This document shows, in pieces, positions 34,915 to 46,346 of a stretch of 63,323 nucleotides of DNA. This DNA is from a virus. The notes beneath the pieces were generated by a model that saw nothing but the letters and a program-made list of their open reading frames with translations, was not told the DNA's origin and searched no databases. The position numbers and the translations under genes are program-made. The stretch spans positions 1-63,323 of the IMG/VR virus record IMGVR_UViG_3300023284_000199, one strand, 5' to 3'. Position 1 is the first letter of the stretch. Every line of letters starts with the position of its first letter.

Positions 34915-36350
34915 TGCCAAGAAATTTTCCTGCTGCAATGGATGCTGCTATAGCTTTAGGGAATCTGAAGCCCGCATATCTATGGAAGCTTACCTACACA
35001 GATAATACTACTGTAAAAGTTTTCACCAGTCATCAAGCAAATCTTCCTTTTTCTGGTGATATATATCTTGCCAATGTAGGATTTGAACCTAAAGCTGTAG
35101 AATCTTCAGATGAACATAGTGCAAATCCATTAGAAGTTACAGGTTTCTTTTTGGATAGCACTACAGTTTTAAGAGATGATATCCGTAAAGGGCGCTTGGC
35201 TTCTGCTAAATATGAATATTATATTTGTATGTGGGATGATCCTGAAAATACTGCTCATTTAATGAGTGCGGGGCTTGTGAGTGAAATTGTACAGACACCT
35301 ATAGGTTTTCAAATAACTCTAAAAGATTACATGATAGGGTTTGATGTCGTAACCGGACACAAAGCTGTAGAATTTTGCCAAGTTGATTTAGGTAGTTTTG
35401 CATGTGGTATAAAGCTTCAAGCGGCGGCATGGATGGCTACAACGGCTATGACGGCGAGTAGAGTCAGGTTACAAAGAAACGGTATTGTAGTACGTGCTAC
35501 GCCTGCTCAATGGGTAATGTCAACAGTGTATGCAGATGGTACATTTGTTTTTGAGAATGGATTATTTTTTAGATCGGATGGAGGAACAAGCAGTGGATCA
35601 GAACCTACGTGGCCTAATAACCCTGGTGATACGATTGCAGATAATGACATTATTTGGACCGCTACTTCTGCTAACTATGCCCCTAATGAAGTGTGGTTCA
35701 TTTGCACTACAGCGGGTACAACAGGGGAAACGGAACCATCATGGGACTTAACATTGGGGAATACCACAACAGAAACTTTGACCACTGTTACGTGGGTAAC
35801 AGCTACATCCTATCCGGCAGGCTCTACTCTATTAGAGAATGGTTTGATATTTGTGTCAGACGGTGGAACAAGTGGCGGGGGAGAACCTTCATGGCCAAAC
35901 AATCCTGGTGATACTGTAGCAGACAATGATATTATATGGACTGCTTTCGCAAATGTAGCTGCTGTATGGACAACTCAAAAAGCTTTTGGTGTTTCAGGTA
36001 TTGTTACATCAGTTACAAATGAGTTAATATTCATAGACGTAGCTAGAACAGAAGCAGATGATATTATTGGTTTTTGGAGTTTAGGTAAAATTACATGGAC
36101 GGGCGGTGCTAATGTGAATGGTCCTTCTATAGAAGTTGAAGAATTTGTTGTGGGTACATCTGCTTTTACTCTAAAACTTCCTCAAGACGAGACAATGCTA
36201 GTGGGAGATACTTACGATCTTATAACTGGTTGTAATAAATTTACTACTATGTGTGACGGTAAATTTGATAACATGGATGCTTTTAGAGGACCAATGGTAA
36301 TATACCCTGGTAAGAGAGCTGTTGAACGGCTTATTGATGCTAAGGATTAA
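34914..36350 (+). CDS. DUF2163 tail tip protein with inserted repeats
   Basis: A 478-residue protein. The first 170 residues and the C terminus (CNKFTTMCDGKFDNMDAFRG) fit DUF2163, known from gene-transfer-agent tails. Residues about 195-360 are an insertion of two WxxxTxYxxG modules whose ends are nearly identical (EPTWPNNPGDT and EPSWPNNPGDTVADNDIIW). The family is usually near 300 residues, so the insert explains the extra length. Modules of this type often face outward and may bind sugar. Confidence 0.8.
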   Translation: MPRNFPAAMDAAIALGNLKPAYLWKLTYTDNTTVKVFTSHQANLPFSGDIYLANVGFEPKAVESSDEHSANPLEVTGFFLDSTTVLRDDIRKGRLASAKYEYYICMWDDPENTAHLMSAGLVSEIVQTPIGFQITLKDYMIGFDVVTGHKAVEFCQVDLGSFACGIKLQAAAWMATTAMTASRVRLQRNGIVVRATPAQWVMSTVYADGTFVFENGLFFRSDGGTSSGSEPTWPNNPGDTIADNDIIWTATSANYAPNEVWFICTTAGTTGETEPSWDLTLGNTTTETLTTVTWVTATSYPAGSTLLENGLIFVSDGGTSGGGEPSWPNNPGDTVADNDIIWTAFANVAAVWTTQKAFGVSGIVTSVTNELIFIDVARTEADDIIGFWSLGKITWTGGANVNGPSIEVEEFVVGTSAFTLKLPQDETMLVGDTYDLITGCNKFTTMCDGKFDNMDAFRGPMVIYPGKRAVERLIDAKD

Positions 36351-36352
36351 AC

Positions 36353-36634
36353 ATGACAGGATTAAGAAAGATAGCTTGTAAGCTTCATATAGATTACAGA
36401 CACGGGAATCGTATAGATTTTACTTTGTCTATTCCTTTAAGGGTGGAGGGAAAACCTTATAAAGTTCATTCTGTAAATCTTACTAATGGTGATCCTATAG
36501 CCACATTTGATCCACCATTTATGAAAAAATCTGATAGAGATTGGATTTTTAAACGTAAAGTGTTTAAAAGTAAACATAGTCCCACAGGTATGCCTGAAGT
36601 AGTACCTTTAACAGTTTATATAATGGTTGAATAA
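36353..36634 (+). CDS. Small tail-tip gene product
   Basis: A 93-residue basic protein of mostly beta character, placed where gene-transfer-agent-like tail clusters carry an NlpC/P60 peptidase. It has no Cys-His-His peptidase motif, so it is not that enzyme. Function unknown. Confidence 0.55.
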   Translation: MTGLRKIACKLHIDYRHGNRIDFTLSIPLRVEGKPYKVHSVNLTNGDPIATFDPPFMKKSDRDWIFKRKVFKSKHSPTGMPEVVPLTVYIMVE

Positions 36635-39600
36635 TGTCTGATTTTCTTGGTTTTATAGCACAAATAGGAATTACTATAGGTCTAAATTTTCTAGGCGTGC
36701 CATTTGGTATCGCTGCACTTCTTGGTACTTTTGCCATGAATGCTCTAACTCCTGCTGCATCTGTAGAAGGACCAAGAAAAGACGATCTTGAAGTTCAAAA
36801 ATCTGAAGTGGGTGGAGACATACCTATTATTCACGGTAGATATCCATTAATGGGTCACATAGCTTGGGTTGAAAATGATGAAATTAAAGAAATAGCTATA
36901 AAATCAGGTGGAGATGATGTTGGTCCTTTTGGTATTTTTGGTAAAACGCCAGAAGTTACTGAGTTTAAATATACAGGTACTTATTTAACAGTGTTAGCTG
37001 AATCGCCTCAAGATGGAACCGGTTTAGGTGGATTTCATACTGTTTGGATGCAAAATAAACTAGTTTCAGATAAAAGTCCCGAAGCTGTTATTGATACTTC
37101 TTTTACCGGTTTGATAGTTTTAGCTTTACGTCTTAGCCTTGGTGAAGGTTTTCCAACTCCTAAACTAACTTTCTTAGATGGAAACAAAAATCAAAAAGCA
37201 CCACAAAGAATTATAGATGATAAAACTTCAGCTTTAACCCCTGGTTTTCAAGGTTATGGTTCATTATTAGTGGAAGATTGGCCTCTAGAAGATTACGGAA
37301 ACGTTATTCCAGCTACAGAAGTTGAAATTTTTGAAAAAGGTAACACTGCTTATCCATATAAAACAGCACCATTATTTAGAAATTTAGAATCTAGTGGTAA
37401 CAATGGGATATTTCAAAGAAAATTAAATTCTCTATCAATGACTTCAGGTTCAAGTGGCGGACAATATAATATTATGGACCCTGGAAGAATGATTCACACC
37501 CGATCAGGTGGCCCGGTAACTGACCCTGGCAATATATCAAATGCTGGTGGACTTAATATGGTTACTGATGTTTGGGTAGATGAATCTTTATTACAGCCTG
37601 ATATAGGGTATTACATGGGCACAGTTAATAACGCTGGTAGGCTTAACCAAATCGATTTAGATTCAGGAATTTTAGTAGGACAGTACGGGGCGGCTCAACT
37701 ATTTCCTGACGCTGGTGATTATGATGCTTTTATGCGTCCACGTTTAATGTCTTCTGATATTTTATTAGGATTTGGTATTCCGTTTCTTGGTGGTGGTGGA
37801 GAGCCTTTTGCATATCGTAAACAACTGCATATGGCTCACAATACATCTAAAATTATACTTGTTGACCCCGGTCCTATTCAGGCGATGGGTCTCATAGGTG
37901 AATATCATAAACTTGACATACCAACATCTACAGGTATTGAAGGAAATAATATAGACATTGCAGATAAAATCTTTCATAACAACGGGCATATGTATGTTTT
38001 ACATGTAGAAGGGGGCACTATTGTTATTAACAGTATATTTGCTCCTTTTGTAAACATATCATTTGAGGGTGTTCCTACATTGGGAAGCCCTATATCTGGT
38101 TTAACCATATTACCACAAGATAGTTTTGATATATCATCTAACTTTACTAATCCAAGTCAATACACTGCCGGGAGTTGTGCTATGACTTACTGGCCTGATA
38201 CTGATGAATTAATTATATTTTTAATAAATGGTAGTGATGTTGTAGCTTTGAAATGGGATACAAAAACTAATACAGTAACAGGTAAAGAAATAGGGGGCAC
38301 TTTTGCATCGGGGCTAACTATAACATCTGGTGGTCCTGCAACACACATTATTGAATCGGGAGTAGCTTTAGATGGTCAAATGATGTTTGAAGGACCGGGC
38401 ACTACTATCAATAGATTAGATGTTAGAAATTGGGAAATTGAATACGGAATAATGAATGGTGCAGATTTTACTGATGTGAGTACTTGGAATGCCACACAAA
38501 TGCAAAGTGTACAGTTTTGGTATTCCGAAGATGAATCATATGTTGGTGCTGCAACAGATAATCTAGAAAAGCTTTACTTATTCAGAAATGATACTAATAA
38601 AATTCCATTACCTGACGTTATAACTGATATAATGACTAGAGACAGTTTCATAACGGCGGCTGAATTAGATGTTAGTGACCCTGCGTTAGCTGCAACATCT
38701 GAGGACGTAGATGGGTATCCAGAATCTAGAACAGATAGTAAACGAAATAAAATAGGTAAACTGCTTATTGCTCATAGAGTCGATGTAGTTTTTGTTAATG
38801 GGAAAATTACTTTCTTAAAACGTGGTGGTGCTATAACTAGAACATTGTTTGAAAATGAATTAGGGGCGGGAGAAAATATTGGTGTTCCATTAACTGTGGT
38901 TGAAACACAAACAGATGCTACAGATTTATCAAATCATATGGATGTAACGTTTGTATCTCCTGTTAGAGAAGATGAATTTGCTACCAGAACTATGCACGAT
39001 AAAAGACATGATGACATAGTTATAGCTAGACATAGAGACACATTTGATACTCCTGAATTACTTACTGAAAACCAAGCTTCGGCATTAGCTTACTCATTAT
39101 TAACTGAAATATATTTGGCTGCACAAAGACTTGCGTTTCCTCTTATGCCTAAAAATTCAGATTTAGTTGCTACAGATAGACTGAATGTAACTATTAATAA
39201 CAAAGCTAGAACATGGAGAGTTTTAGAATCTGTATTAGGGGCCGGAACTCTTATAAATGAATTGGAATTGGCTAGAGATGATACTAGTATTTATGCCCCT
39301 GGTGTGTCTGGTATACCTTCTAATCTGACAAGACAAGCGCCTGATTTTAGTGGACCAACTGAAATTATTCTTTTAAATCTTCCTATGTTAACTCAAAATG
39401 ATAACTTAGGACCAATAATTAAAATAGCTTTAAATCCGAATTTACTGAACTTAGATAATTATCCTGGTGCTAGTGTTTGGTTAAGTGATGATGCAGGAAC
39501 AACGTGGGATCGTATATTAGATATAACCACAGCCCCACGAATAGGTCATGTAATAGATGGTTTCTTAGATGACTATCCTAGATGGTGGACTATGGATAGA

Positions 39601-40926
39601 ACAAGTACAGTTGAAGTATTTTGGGATTCAGGTGACGTACCAACATCTATAACAGAAGCACAATTGTTAGAAGGAAAGAACTTAGCTTCTATCGGTGAAG
39701 AAATTATTAATTTCCAAACTGTAGTTGATAATGGTGACGGTACATACGCACTAAGCAATTTCTTGAGAGGACGTTTTGGAACTAATGATTTAGTAGCAGG
39801 ACATAAACCCGGTGATAATGTAGTATTATTAGACAGTGGAGTACTATCTTCATTTTTATTCGAGTTACCTAATGTAGATGTACTCAGATATTATTCAGCA
39901 CAAACTTTAGGAAGCAATGTAACAAATACGGCGGTTACAACTTTCACGGGTACGGGCAGAAATATTACACCTATCTCTCCATATCATTTTCAAAGACTTC
40001 GTAATGCTACTACACAAGATTTAAATCTTACATGGCTTCGTCGTGATAGAGACTGTCAAACTTGGGACGCACAAGGATACACCGTGTTACCTAATTCTGA
40101 ATCTGCCGAGGCTTATGAAATAGATATATATGATCCTAATGATCTTACCGGAGTTACTGTGTTGCGAACAGTTACAGGATTGATTACTCCTGCGTATACT
40201 TATCTCCGTACAAACCAAATAACTGATGGTGGAAGCAGAAGAATTAAAGACTTATCACAGGTATTAACAATAACAAATGGTGGTGCTGAAGATGATACAG
40301 ATGGTACTTCTCCACCTTCAGGATGGACTCTACCTACAGGTGCATGGACTTCAGTTACAGATACTTCAGGTAGACCTGATCCTATTGAAGGTTCTTTGAT
40401 ATTTGAATCAGGTATAGGTACGACAATTAGTGATGTAATGGAACAAGAAGTAGATTTAGTTGCAGGAGGAATTTCAGGGGCGACAATTGATGCAGAAGAT
40501 GTTAATATGGCTATGTTCTTCTATTTAGATGGTCCTACTGGAAATTGGCAAGAACCTGATCCAGATAGATTTCAAGCTTCATTTAGATTTAAAGATGTAA
40601 GCAAGATAGAAATACAAACAGTGACCGGGCCTCTATTAAGACCTAGTGATCTAAATCCTGATACGTTTCCTGCCGGTCAAGGTGCGTGGTCTACAATGCT
40701 AGAAGATATAAATATACAGGTTGTAGCAGGAGTACCAGTTAATACAAGATTTGTAGATATAATATTCACTAGAATTCCTAATGGTGGAAACAATAGATTA
40801 TATGTTGATAATGTGAGATTGTTTTGGGAATTGCCTGCAACTGCATCAAGGTTATCGGCAGACATATATCAAATTAGTGGAGTAACGCAAATTGATAGAG
40901 GAATACCTTTACGGGTAACATTTTAA
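36634..40926 (+). CDS. Tail tip host-specificity protein, gpJ/GTA-TIM type
   Basis: A 1430-residue protein. The N terminus (DFLGFIAQIGITIGLNFLGV with AALLGTFAMNALTP) is the hydrophobic start typical of tip proteins, and GGDIPIIHGRYPLMGHIAWV marks the hub domain. A later segment with FLRGRFGTNDLVAGHKPGD is also conserved in gpJ-like proteins. The C-terminal 350 residues are beta-rich. It forms the central tip and probably contacts the host receptor. Confidence 0.8.
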   Translation: MSDFLGFIAQIGITIGLNFLGVPFGIAALLGTFAMNALTPAASVEGPRKDDLEVQKSEVGGDIPIIHGRYPLMGHIAWVENDEIKEIAIKSGGDDVGPFGIFGKTPEVTEFKYTGTYLTVLAESPQDGTGLGGFHTVWMQNKLVSDKSPEAVIDTSFTGLIVLALRLSLGEGFPTPKLTFLDGNKNQKAPQRIIDDKTSALTPGFQGYGSLLVEDWPLEDYGNVIPATEVEIFEKGNTAYPYKTAPLFRNLESSGNNGIFQRKLNSLSMTSGSSGGQYNIMDPGRMIHTRSGGPVTDPGNISNAGGLNMVTDVWVDESLLQPDIGYYMGTVNNAGRLNQIDLDSGILVGQYGAAQLFPDAGDYDAFMRPRLMSSDILLGFGIPFLGGGGEPFAYRKQLHMAHNTSKIILVDPGPIQAMGLIGEYHKLDIPTSTGIEGNNIDIADKIFHNNGHMYVLHVEGGTIVINSIFAPFVNISFEGVPTLGSPISGLTILPQDSFDISSNFTNPSQYTAGSCAMTYWPDTDELIIFLINGSDVVALKWDTKTNTVTGKEIGGTFASGLTITSGGPATHIIESGVALDGQMMFEGPGTTINRLDVRNWEIEYGIMNGADFTDVSTWNATQMQSVQFWYSEDESYVGAATDNLEKLYLFRNDTNKIPLPDVITDIMTRDSFITAAELDVSDPALAATSEDVDGYPESRTDSKRNKIGKLLIAHRVDVVFVNGKITFLKRGGAITRTLFENELGAGENIGVPLTVVETQTDATDLSNHMDVTFVSPVREDEFATRTMHDKRHDDIVIARHRDTFDTPELLTENQASALAYSLLTEIYLAAQRLAFPLMPKNSDLVATDRLNVTINNKARTWRVLESVLGAGTLINELELARDDTSIYAPGVSGIPSNLTRQAPDFSGPTEIILLNLPMLTQNDNLGPIIKIALNPNLLNLDNYPGASVWLSDDAGTTWDRILDITTAPRIGHVIDGFLDDYPRWWTMDRTSTVEVFWDSGDVPTSITEAQLLEGKNLASIGEEIINFQTVVDNGDGTYALSNFLRGRFGTNDLVAGHKPGDNVVLLDSGVLSSFLFELPNVDVLRYYSAQTLGSNVTNTAVTTFTGTGRNITPISPYHFQRLRNATTQDLNLTWLRRDRDCQTWDAQGYTVLPNSESAEAYEIDIYDPNDLTGVTVLRTVTGLITPAYTYLRTNQITDGGSRRIKDLSQVLTITNGGAEDDTDGTSPPSGWTLPTGAWTSVTDTSGRPDPIEGSLIFESGIGTTISDVMEQEVDLVAGGISGATIDAEDVNMAMFFYLDGPTGNWQEPDPDRFQASFRFKDVSKIEIQTVTGPLLRPSDLNPDTFPAGQGAWSTMLEDINIQVVAGVPVNTRFVDIIFTRIPNGGNNRLYVDNVRLFWELPATASRLSADIYQISGVTQIDRGIPLRVTF

Positions 40927-40935
40927 GGAAACGAT

Positions 40936-43869
40936 ATGACTTCAATCCATTCAAAATATGCAAGCTTTGAAACAATCGGTGATACAACTGCTATTGACGA
41001 TGCTACAGACCAAGAAGACAAAAATACTAACAGGTCCGTCACCGTTAATTTAGATGATGCTAATCAAAGTCTTATCACTCTCACTGATCCTGATGATGGA
41101 TTTGAATTAGCTTTTAGAGCTAGAGTGTTTGTACTTGCGAACGGTACAGGGCCTCTTACAGCCGATAGAACGCTCACCTTACCGTCTGCCCAACAGGTGT
41201 ATGAATTTGTCAGTACATGGACATCTACGGGCGGTCCCTGGTCAGTTATATTGGATGCCGGGGGTACTACTTACACTATACCACAAGGACAAAAAGTAAG
41301 TGTCTATGTGGATGGTTCTAATAATGTTAATAAAGGTACAGGAAATCAAATCACTATTGAAAAAGATAACGTGGTTGTGTCACGAGATGTAGAAACTATA
41401 GATTTTACAGGTTCGGCTATTGTTGGAGTTACGGACCAAGGCAGCGGGGAAACTGAAGTTGAGATTGGTGCCGGTGGTGCTGCTAGTTCTGTATCTTTTA
41501 ATAACGAGCCATCTGCGATAGTGGGTACAGACGTTCAAGCTGCTCTTGATGAAGCAGATGCACTCCTTGATGGTTCTCTCGGCGGTGACATGGTTCCTAT
41601 TCCTATTGTTCAACCTACGGGATTACCAGCAGCGGGACCATTCACTTTAGATTACGGTTTCAATGATGAATATTCAAAAATTGTTATAGTTGGTAATGGA
41701 CAAGTCGATACTGATGATGCTTTCTTAGATATAGAAATGTTTGATGGAACTAATTGGACGGATGCCGTTATAGACTATGCAAATACTGCAAGAGATAAAG
41801 ATAACAACAATGACGATAACGAGGCAACAGGCGGCGCAGACTTACCTTTGAGTAGGGCAGGAATAGATACTACAGCCGCTACAGGTAATCAAAACTTTGT
41901 CATGACTATATTCAATCCTACTGATCCGACCAATTGGAAATATGGTCACGTAATAAGTTCTCGTGATGATGGTGATGGCGCACAAGAACATGATAGACGT
42001 TGGTTTGTGTGGAAAGATACACTTAGATTACAAGGAATTCGTTTCGGAATTAGTTCTGGCAACCTAGATGCTCTTGAATTTCACGCTTACGGAGTTAAAA
42101 AATCTCAAGCTATGAGGTTTCCTGGATTTGAAAAAATTGGTGAAGTAGTAGAAACAGCAGGAGCAATTGAGCTAGTTGTAGATTCATCTATTTGTGATTT
42201 AACTAATCCTGACTTCGTGGCTATTATATGTGTAGCAGAACTAGAAACCGACACAGCGAACACCACTATTTTCCACCAAGGTAGTGACGACGACGGTGTA
42301 GGTTGGTTGAATAGTGACTTCGCTAGACAGGGAAGAATATCTTCTGGAACTGCTATTGATGCTCAAGGAAATGCTACTGCTACCCCATATGTAACAGGTG
42401 ATGTGGCAGGAGAAGAACTGGATGAAACAGCGGGGCATAAATTTCATCATGAAGTCATGTGGTTAAACTTAGCTCGTGACGATTTCTATAAATATAGCAT
42501 GGACCTAAGTGTTTGGGGAGACGTTATGGGAACTATGGGCGGTCAAGTTATTGAAGACCTTGATCCTATTGACGCTCTAAGATGGAAAACCCTTACAGCT
42601 TCAGCTATGCTTACAGGACGTGTAGATGTTTATGCTCTTAGAAAAGGAGGTAGCCTTTCTCACGGAGTTGTAGATGTTATCGACTTTACAGAACTAACAG
42701 GTGCCGATGACGACAACATAACAGTAATGAACAGTAAGACTCAATCAGATGATTACTCGGCTATTTGGTGCATAGGTTTTGTGCAACCTGAAGTCACTAA
42801 TAAAACTGTTGAACTTGAAACCACAGATGATATTGGAGTTTCATGGGAAGAAGCTTTATGGGATAGATCAAGACGTGGTTTAGATAGTGGAGGCACAGAT
42901 CAAGGTGGAGGAAACGGCAGTCAAACGGGATATGCAACATCCTTTGGCGTTAGGAATACTTCTGGTGAAGGTGCAGTTTTCTCAGCTATGTTTCCTGATC
43001 ATAGAAATACTAGTACATTTAGATCATCTATATCTCAAACCTCTTTTACTATGGATACCGATGGTGATTTACAAACTCATTCAGGTGGAGGGCAAAGACA
43101 AGCATCTGATGCTCTTGATGGTTTTAGATTAAGACTTACTGATGCTACTGATTTTATAGGTTACATGATCACGTTAGGTATTCGTAAAACTACAACAGGA
43201 TTACCAGCTATCGTTAACCAAAAACCTATTACTCATGCTGATGAAGCACCTATAGACAGAACAGGTACTAATCTAGGTGATACCGCAACTACAGTACAGA
43301 CAGCTATTGTGGAGTTAGATAATCGCGGAGATTTCCTATTAGAGGAACAAAACCCTACTACTGGACAGAATGTCACGTTAAGTGTCGGGTTAGATCATAC
43401 AGACATTGATGAATTTGTTATATCTTTGGATTGGGAATTAGATGCCGATGATGACCTTATACTTGAAGTAGATTCAGGCGGCTTCCAAGCAACTAATTAT
43501 GAATACAGTGTAGAGTCTAAAGAAACTCAGTCTAACACACTAGACATAGACGATACGAACGGGGGTACTGCTACAGCTATACAGCTTACATCCACAACAG
43601 CTAATTGGGAAGTTGATTCAGCATCTACCGGTGGAGTACGTATTAAAGAACTACGTTTTCCTAACATGGCAGAAACAGCACAACATAAACATTTTGAATG
43701 GACTGCTATTTATTCTAAGGGAGATGATGGTGCCCCGGTTAGAGCAGAAGGTGTAGGTACTTGGGTAGGTGGAGCCGGTGCTATTACTCAAATTAGAATT
43801 GGTGCTGCTGGTGGTGCTACCAACATTTCAGGTAACATCAAACTTAAAGGAAAGGCTAAAGGAATTTAA
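40936..43869 (+). CDS. Tail fibre protein 1
   Basis: A 977-residue Asp/Gly/Thr-rich protein following the tip gene. Residues 1-210 form a beta-rich head with KDNVVVSRDVETIDFTGSAI, paralogous to the next gene. The C terminus contains KETQSNTLDIDDTNGG and ANWEVD, shared with the short protein at 46339. No peptidase motif seen. It is probably a receptor-binding fibre. Confidence 0.7.
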   Translation: MTSIHSKYASFETIGDTTAIDDATDQEDKNTNRSVTVNLDDANQSLITLTDPDDGFELAFRARVFVLANGTGPLTADRTLTLPSAQQVYEFVSTWTSTGGPWSVILDAGGTTYTIPQGQKVSVYVDGSNNVNKGTGNQITIEKDNVVVSRDVETIDFTGSAIVGVTDQGSGETEVEIGAGGAASSVSFNNEPSAIVGTDVQAALDEADALLDGSLGGDMVPIPIVQPTGLPAAGPFTLDYGFNDEYSKIVIVGNGQVDTDDAFLDIEMFDGTNWTDAVIDYANTARDKDNNNDDNEATGGADLPLSRAGIDTTAATGNQNFVMTIFNPTDPTNWKYGHVISSRDDGDGAQEHDRRWFVWKDTLRLQGIRFGISSGNLDALEFHAYGVKKSQAMRFPGFEKIGEVVETAGAIELVVDSSICDLTNPDFVAIICVAELETDTANTTIFHQGSDDDGVGWLNSDFARQGRISSGTAIDAQGNATATPYVTGDVAGEELDETAGHKFHHEVMWLNLARDDFYKYSMDLSVWGDVMGTMGGQVIEDLDPIDALRWKTLTASAMLTGRVDVYALRKGGSLSHGVVDVIDFTELTGADDDNITVMNSKTQSDDYSAIWCIGFVQPEVTNKTVELETTDDIGVSWEEALWDRSRRGLDSGGTDQGGGNGSQTGYATSFGVRNTSGEGAVFSAMFPDHRNTSTFRSSISQTSFTMDTDGDLQTHSGGGQRQASDALDGFRLRLTDATDFIGYMITLGIRKTTTGLPAIVNQKPITHADEAPIDRTGTNLGDTATTVQTAIVELDNRGDFLLEEQNPTTGQNVTLSVGLDHTDIDEFVISLDWELDADDDLILEVDSGGFQATNYEYSVESKETQSNTLDIDDTNGGTATAIQLTSTTANWEVDSASTGGVRIKELRFPNMAETAQHKHFEWTAIYSKGDDGAPVRAEGVGTWVGGAGAITQIRIGAAGGATNISGNIKLKGKAKGI

Positions 43870-46346
43870 TGCCAACAAGTCCACATGCAGATATAGAACA
43901 CGTAGCTGTAGAACCGAATAAAAATCCTGATATTGATCATAACAGAATGCAGGATTCTTCGGATGCGTATTCTAATGCATCTATGCAATTAGATTTGGAT
44001 GATACAAGTCAAAACATAACTGCTGCTCCTTTAAGTGATATTGATGGTAAGCTAGAATTTCGTAGAGTTAGAGTACTAGTTCTAAATGATGGTACTGGTT
44101 CTGTAACCGGACCATTAACTGTTACTGTTCCTACGGGTGAAAAAGTTTTTTGGGTAGATTGTAAATTCACTAATCCGGGTTCAGATGATGCCGTAACCAT
44201 TACTGCCGGGGGTACAACTGTTCTGGTATATGCCGGTCAACAAGTTAAATTGCGAATTAATGGAGCATCACAAGATGATATCACAGACATAACGGGTACA
44301 TTTACAATTAAGAAAGATAATATTGTAGTAGCGGAAGATGTTAGAACCCTAGACATAACTGGTGCTGCTGTAACGTCTGTTGTACTTGATGGTACTAATC
44401 CTAAAGAAGTTGACATTACAATAGCCGGAGCTACCGCTGGTGCTACTACATACGACAATGAACAAGCAGGTTTCGATGCTACCAATGTTCAAGATGCTAT
44501 AGATTATCAAGATGCTTTAAATCGTGGGTCTATAGCCCCGTTCATGGAAGTAGTACAACATCAAGAATTTAATTCACTACGGGTTGACCCTATAGAAACG
44601 GCATGGCCTCAAGATGATTTCTTAGAAGTATTACACTTTTTTTATGGTGATCCCGAGGATGATACTTTTGAAATGTTAATGGATTTTTGGAATGGTTCTG
44701 TTTGGGACGCTGCTATAGTGGACTATTGGCGTAATCATGCCAGTCATAATTCTACAGGCGGAAGTGATTCAGGTGGAGAAGCTTTAACAACAGTTAGATT
44801 TGTATCTACCGGACAATATGATGGATTGGCAAATAGACCAGTATCTTTAATGTTTCGAGGGCATCATCCAGGGGAAGCAAAACACCCATTTATGAGATGG
44901 ACAGGAGGCTTGGCCTTTAATGGGGGTGACCTATCCACCATGTTAAATGGTTTTTCCGCTATCAGAGCTTCAGGGCAAGATGTTACTAAAATACGTTTCC
45001 GACCAGAGAACAGTTTTGGTTTAAACACAGCACAAATAACTTCATTAGCAGTTCACGGTAGAAAACCTGATCAAGGTCAATATTCTTGGCCTTGGGTATG
45101 GGTAGATGATTTTGAATTACCACGTAATGAATCAGCGCCGGGAGTTTTCGATCATGAATATATCAATGAGGCTCTACGTGATCCGGCTTACAAGCTAGTG
45201 AGAATTGAAATAGAAGTAGAAAGTATTGGGAATGAAAACCCATTTGCTATGGATATTACACATGATGGTGGTAGTACTTGGAACGGTGCTATTTGGAGAG
45301 TCGCAGGAGATGCACGAAACACCGCGCCCGGTGGAGCTAACTTCCCTGCTAAAAATGATGTTACCAACATGCAACCAATGTTTACTTCTAGTGGTGAACA
45401 CGGGGTTGGTTCGGGTGCGATAGGTGATCCTTTGGTAAGAGGTTATTCTGCTACGATTTATTGTCATGACTTCGGTGCGACAGGATTTTGGCCTGGGATT
45501 ATGGGGCAAGAAGCTTTCAATAACTATTGGCAATCTGCATCTATACGTTCTCAAGCTATTGAATCATACGGAGCGCACGCTAGGGACACTACTTTTGCTG
45601 ATGAAGGAGTCAACGGTCTAAGATTTAGAGAAACAGAAGCAAAAGACTTCTCCTATTTACGTGTACGTATATGGGCACTACCTCACGCAGCTTTAGACGT
45701 ACCTGAAGGATATACTAGCGGCGCTTACACTTTTATAGGACACCAAGAATTTACAAATGTCGCACCAAATACAGTAGAATTTCTTCAACCTGAATTGGAG
45801 AATGATGAATTTATAGCATGGCATGGTTTCTTCTTAGGCCGACCTGTTACTGATAACCAAGATGATATCAGGTGTCATTTAACGGGAGACGGGGGGTCAA
45901 CATGGACTCATGGAACAGACGATATGCGTAATCATGGTCATGGGGATCGTTCTGATTCTGGCGGACAAGACTTTCGTAATGATGAATTATGGGGTTATAT
46001 AGCCCCTAATGCCCGTTCAAATCTAGGAAATACCCTATCAGAATTCTTCGTGCTTAATCCACGTCAGCAAGTGGTGAATGGAATGCCTTGTATAGTTCAT
46101 TACAGTGAAGGACCATTAGCCGAAGCGGGTGCGCAACCAGGAGAGGAATTTGCTGGAAAGGGAGTTACAAGATTTGAGAAATTTAGTAATTTCCCCCTTA
46201 ATGGTTTTAGGTTGGAAACTGGTACAGGTAATATTACAGGTGAGTTGTGGATGTTCGGTATTCGTCGCTCTAACGGTGAAGCCAAACCTTTAACTCACGC
46301 TAAGGAAATGCCTATAGATTTAACGGGAACAGATATCAATGTCTAG
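43869..46346 (+). CDS. Tail fibre protein 2, paralogue of fibre 1
   Basis: An 825-residue protein. Its N terminus (KDNIVVAEDVRTLDITGAAV) aligns with that of fibre 1, while the middle differs, as in fibres that vary at the receptor end. It stops just where fibre 1 continues into its last domain (PIDLTGTDINV versus PIDRTGTNLGD), and that missing domain is encoded by the overlapping ORF downstream. Confidence 0.7.
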   Translation: MPTSPHADIEHVAVEPNKNPDIDHNRMQDSSDAYSNASMQLDLDDTSQNITAAPLSDIDGKLEFRRVRVLVLNDGTGSVTGPLTVTVPTGEKVFWVDCKFTNPGSDDAVTITAGGTTVLVYAGQQVKLRINGASQDDITDITGTFTIKKDNIVVAEDVRTLDITGAAVTSVVLDGTNPKEVDITIAGATAGATTYDNEQAGFDATNVQDAIDYQDALNRGSIAPFMEVVQHQEFNSLRVDPIETAWPQDDFLEVLHFFYGDPEDDTFEMLMDFWNGSVWDAAIVDYWRNHASHNSTGGSDSGGEALTTVRFVSTGQYDGLANRPVSLMFRGHHPGEAKHPFMRWTGGLAFNGGDLSTMLNGFSAIRASGQDVTKIRFRPENSFGLNTAQITSLAVHGRKPDQGQYSWPWVWVDDFELPRNESAPGVFDHEYINEALRDPAYKLVRIEIEVESIGNENPFAMDITHDGGSTWNGAIWRVAGDARNTAPGGANFPAKNDVTNMQPMFTSSGEHGVGSGAIGDPLVRGYSATIYCHDFGATGFWPGIMGQEAFNNYWQSASIRSQAIESYGAHARDTTFADEGVNGLRFRETEAKDFSYLRVRIWALPHAALDVPEGYTSGAYTFIGHQEFTNVAPNTVEFLQPELENDEFIAWHGFFLGRPVTDNQDDIRCHLTGDGGSTWTHGTDDMRNHGHGDRSDSGGQDFRNDELWGYIAPNARSNLGNTLSEFFVLNPRQQVVNGMPCIVHYSEGPLAEAGAQPGEEFAGKGVTRFEKFSNFPLNGFRLETGTGNITGELWMFGIRRSNGEAKPLTHAKEMPIDLTGTDINV

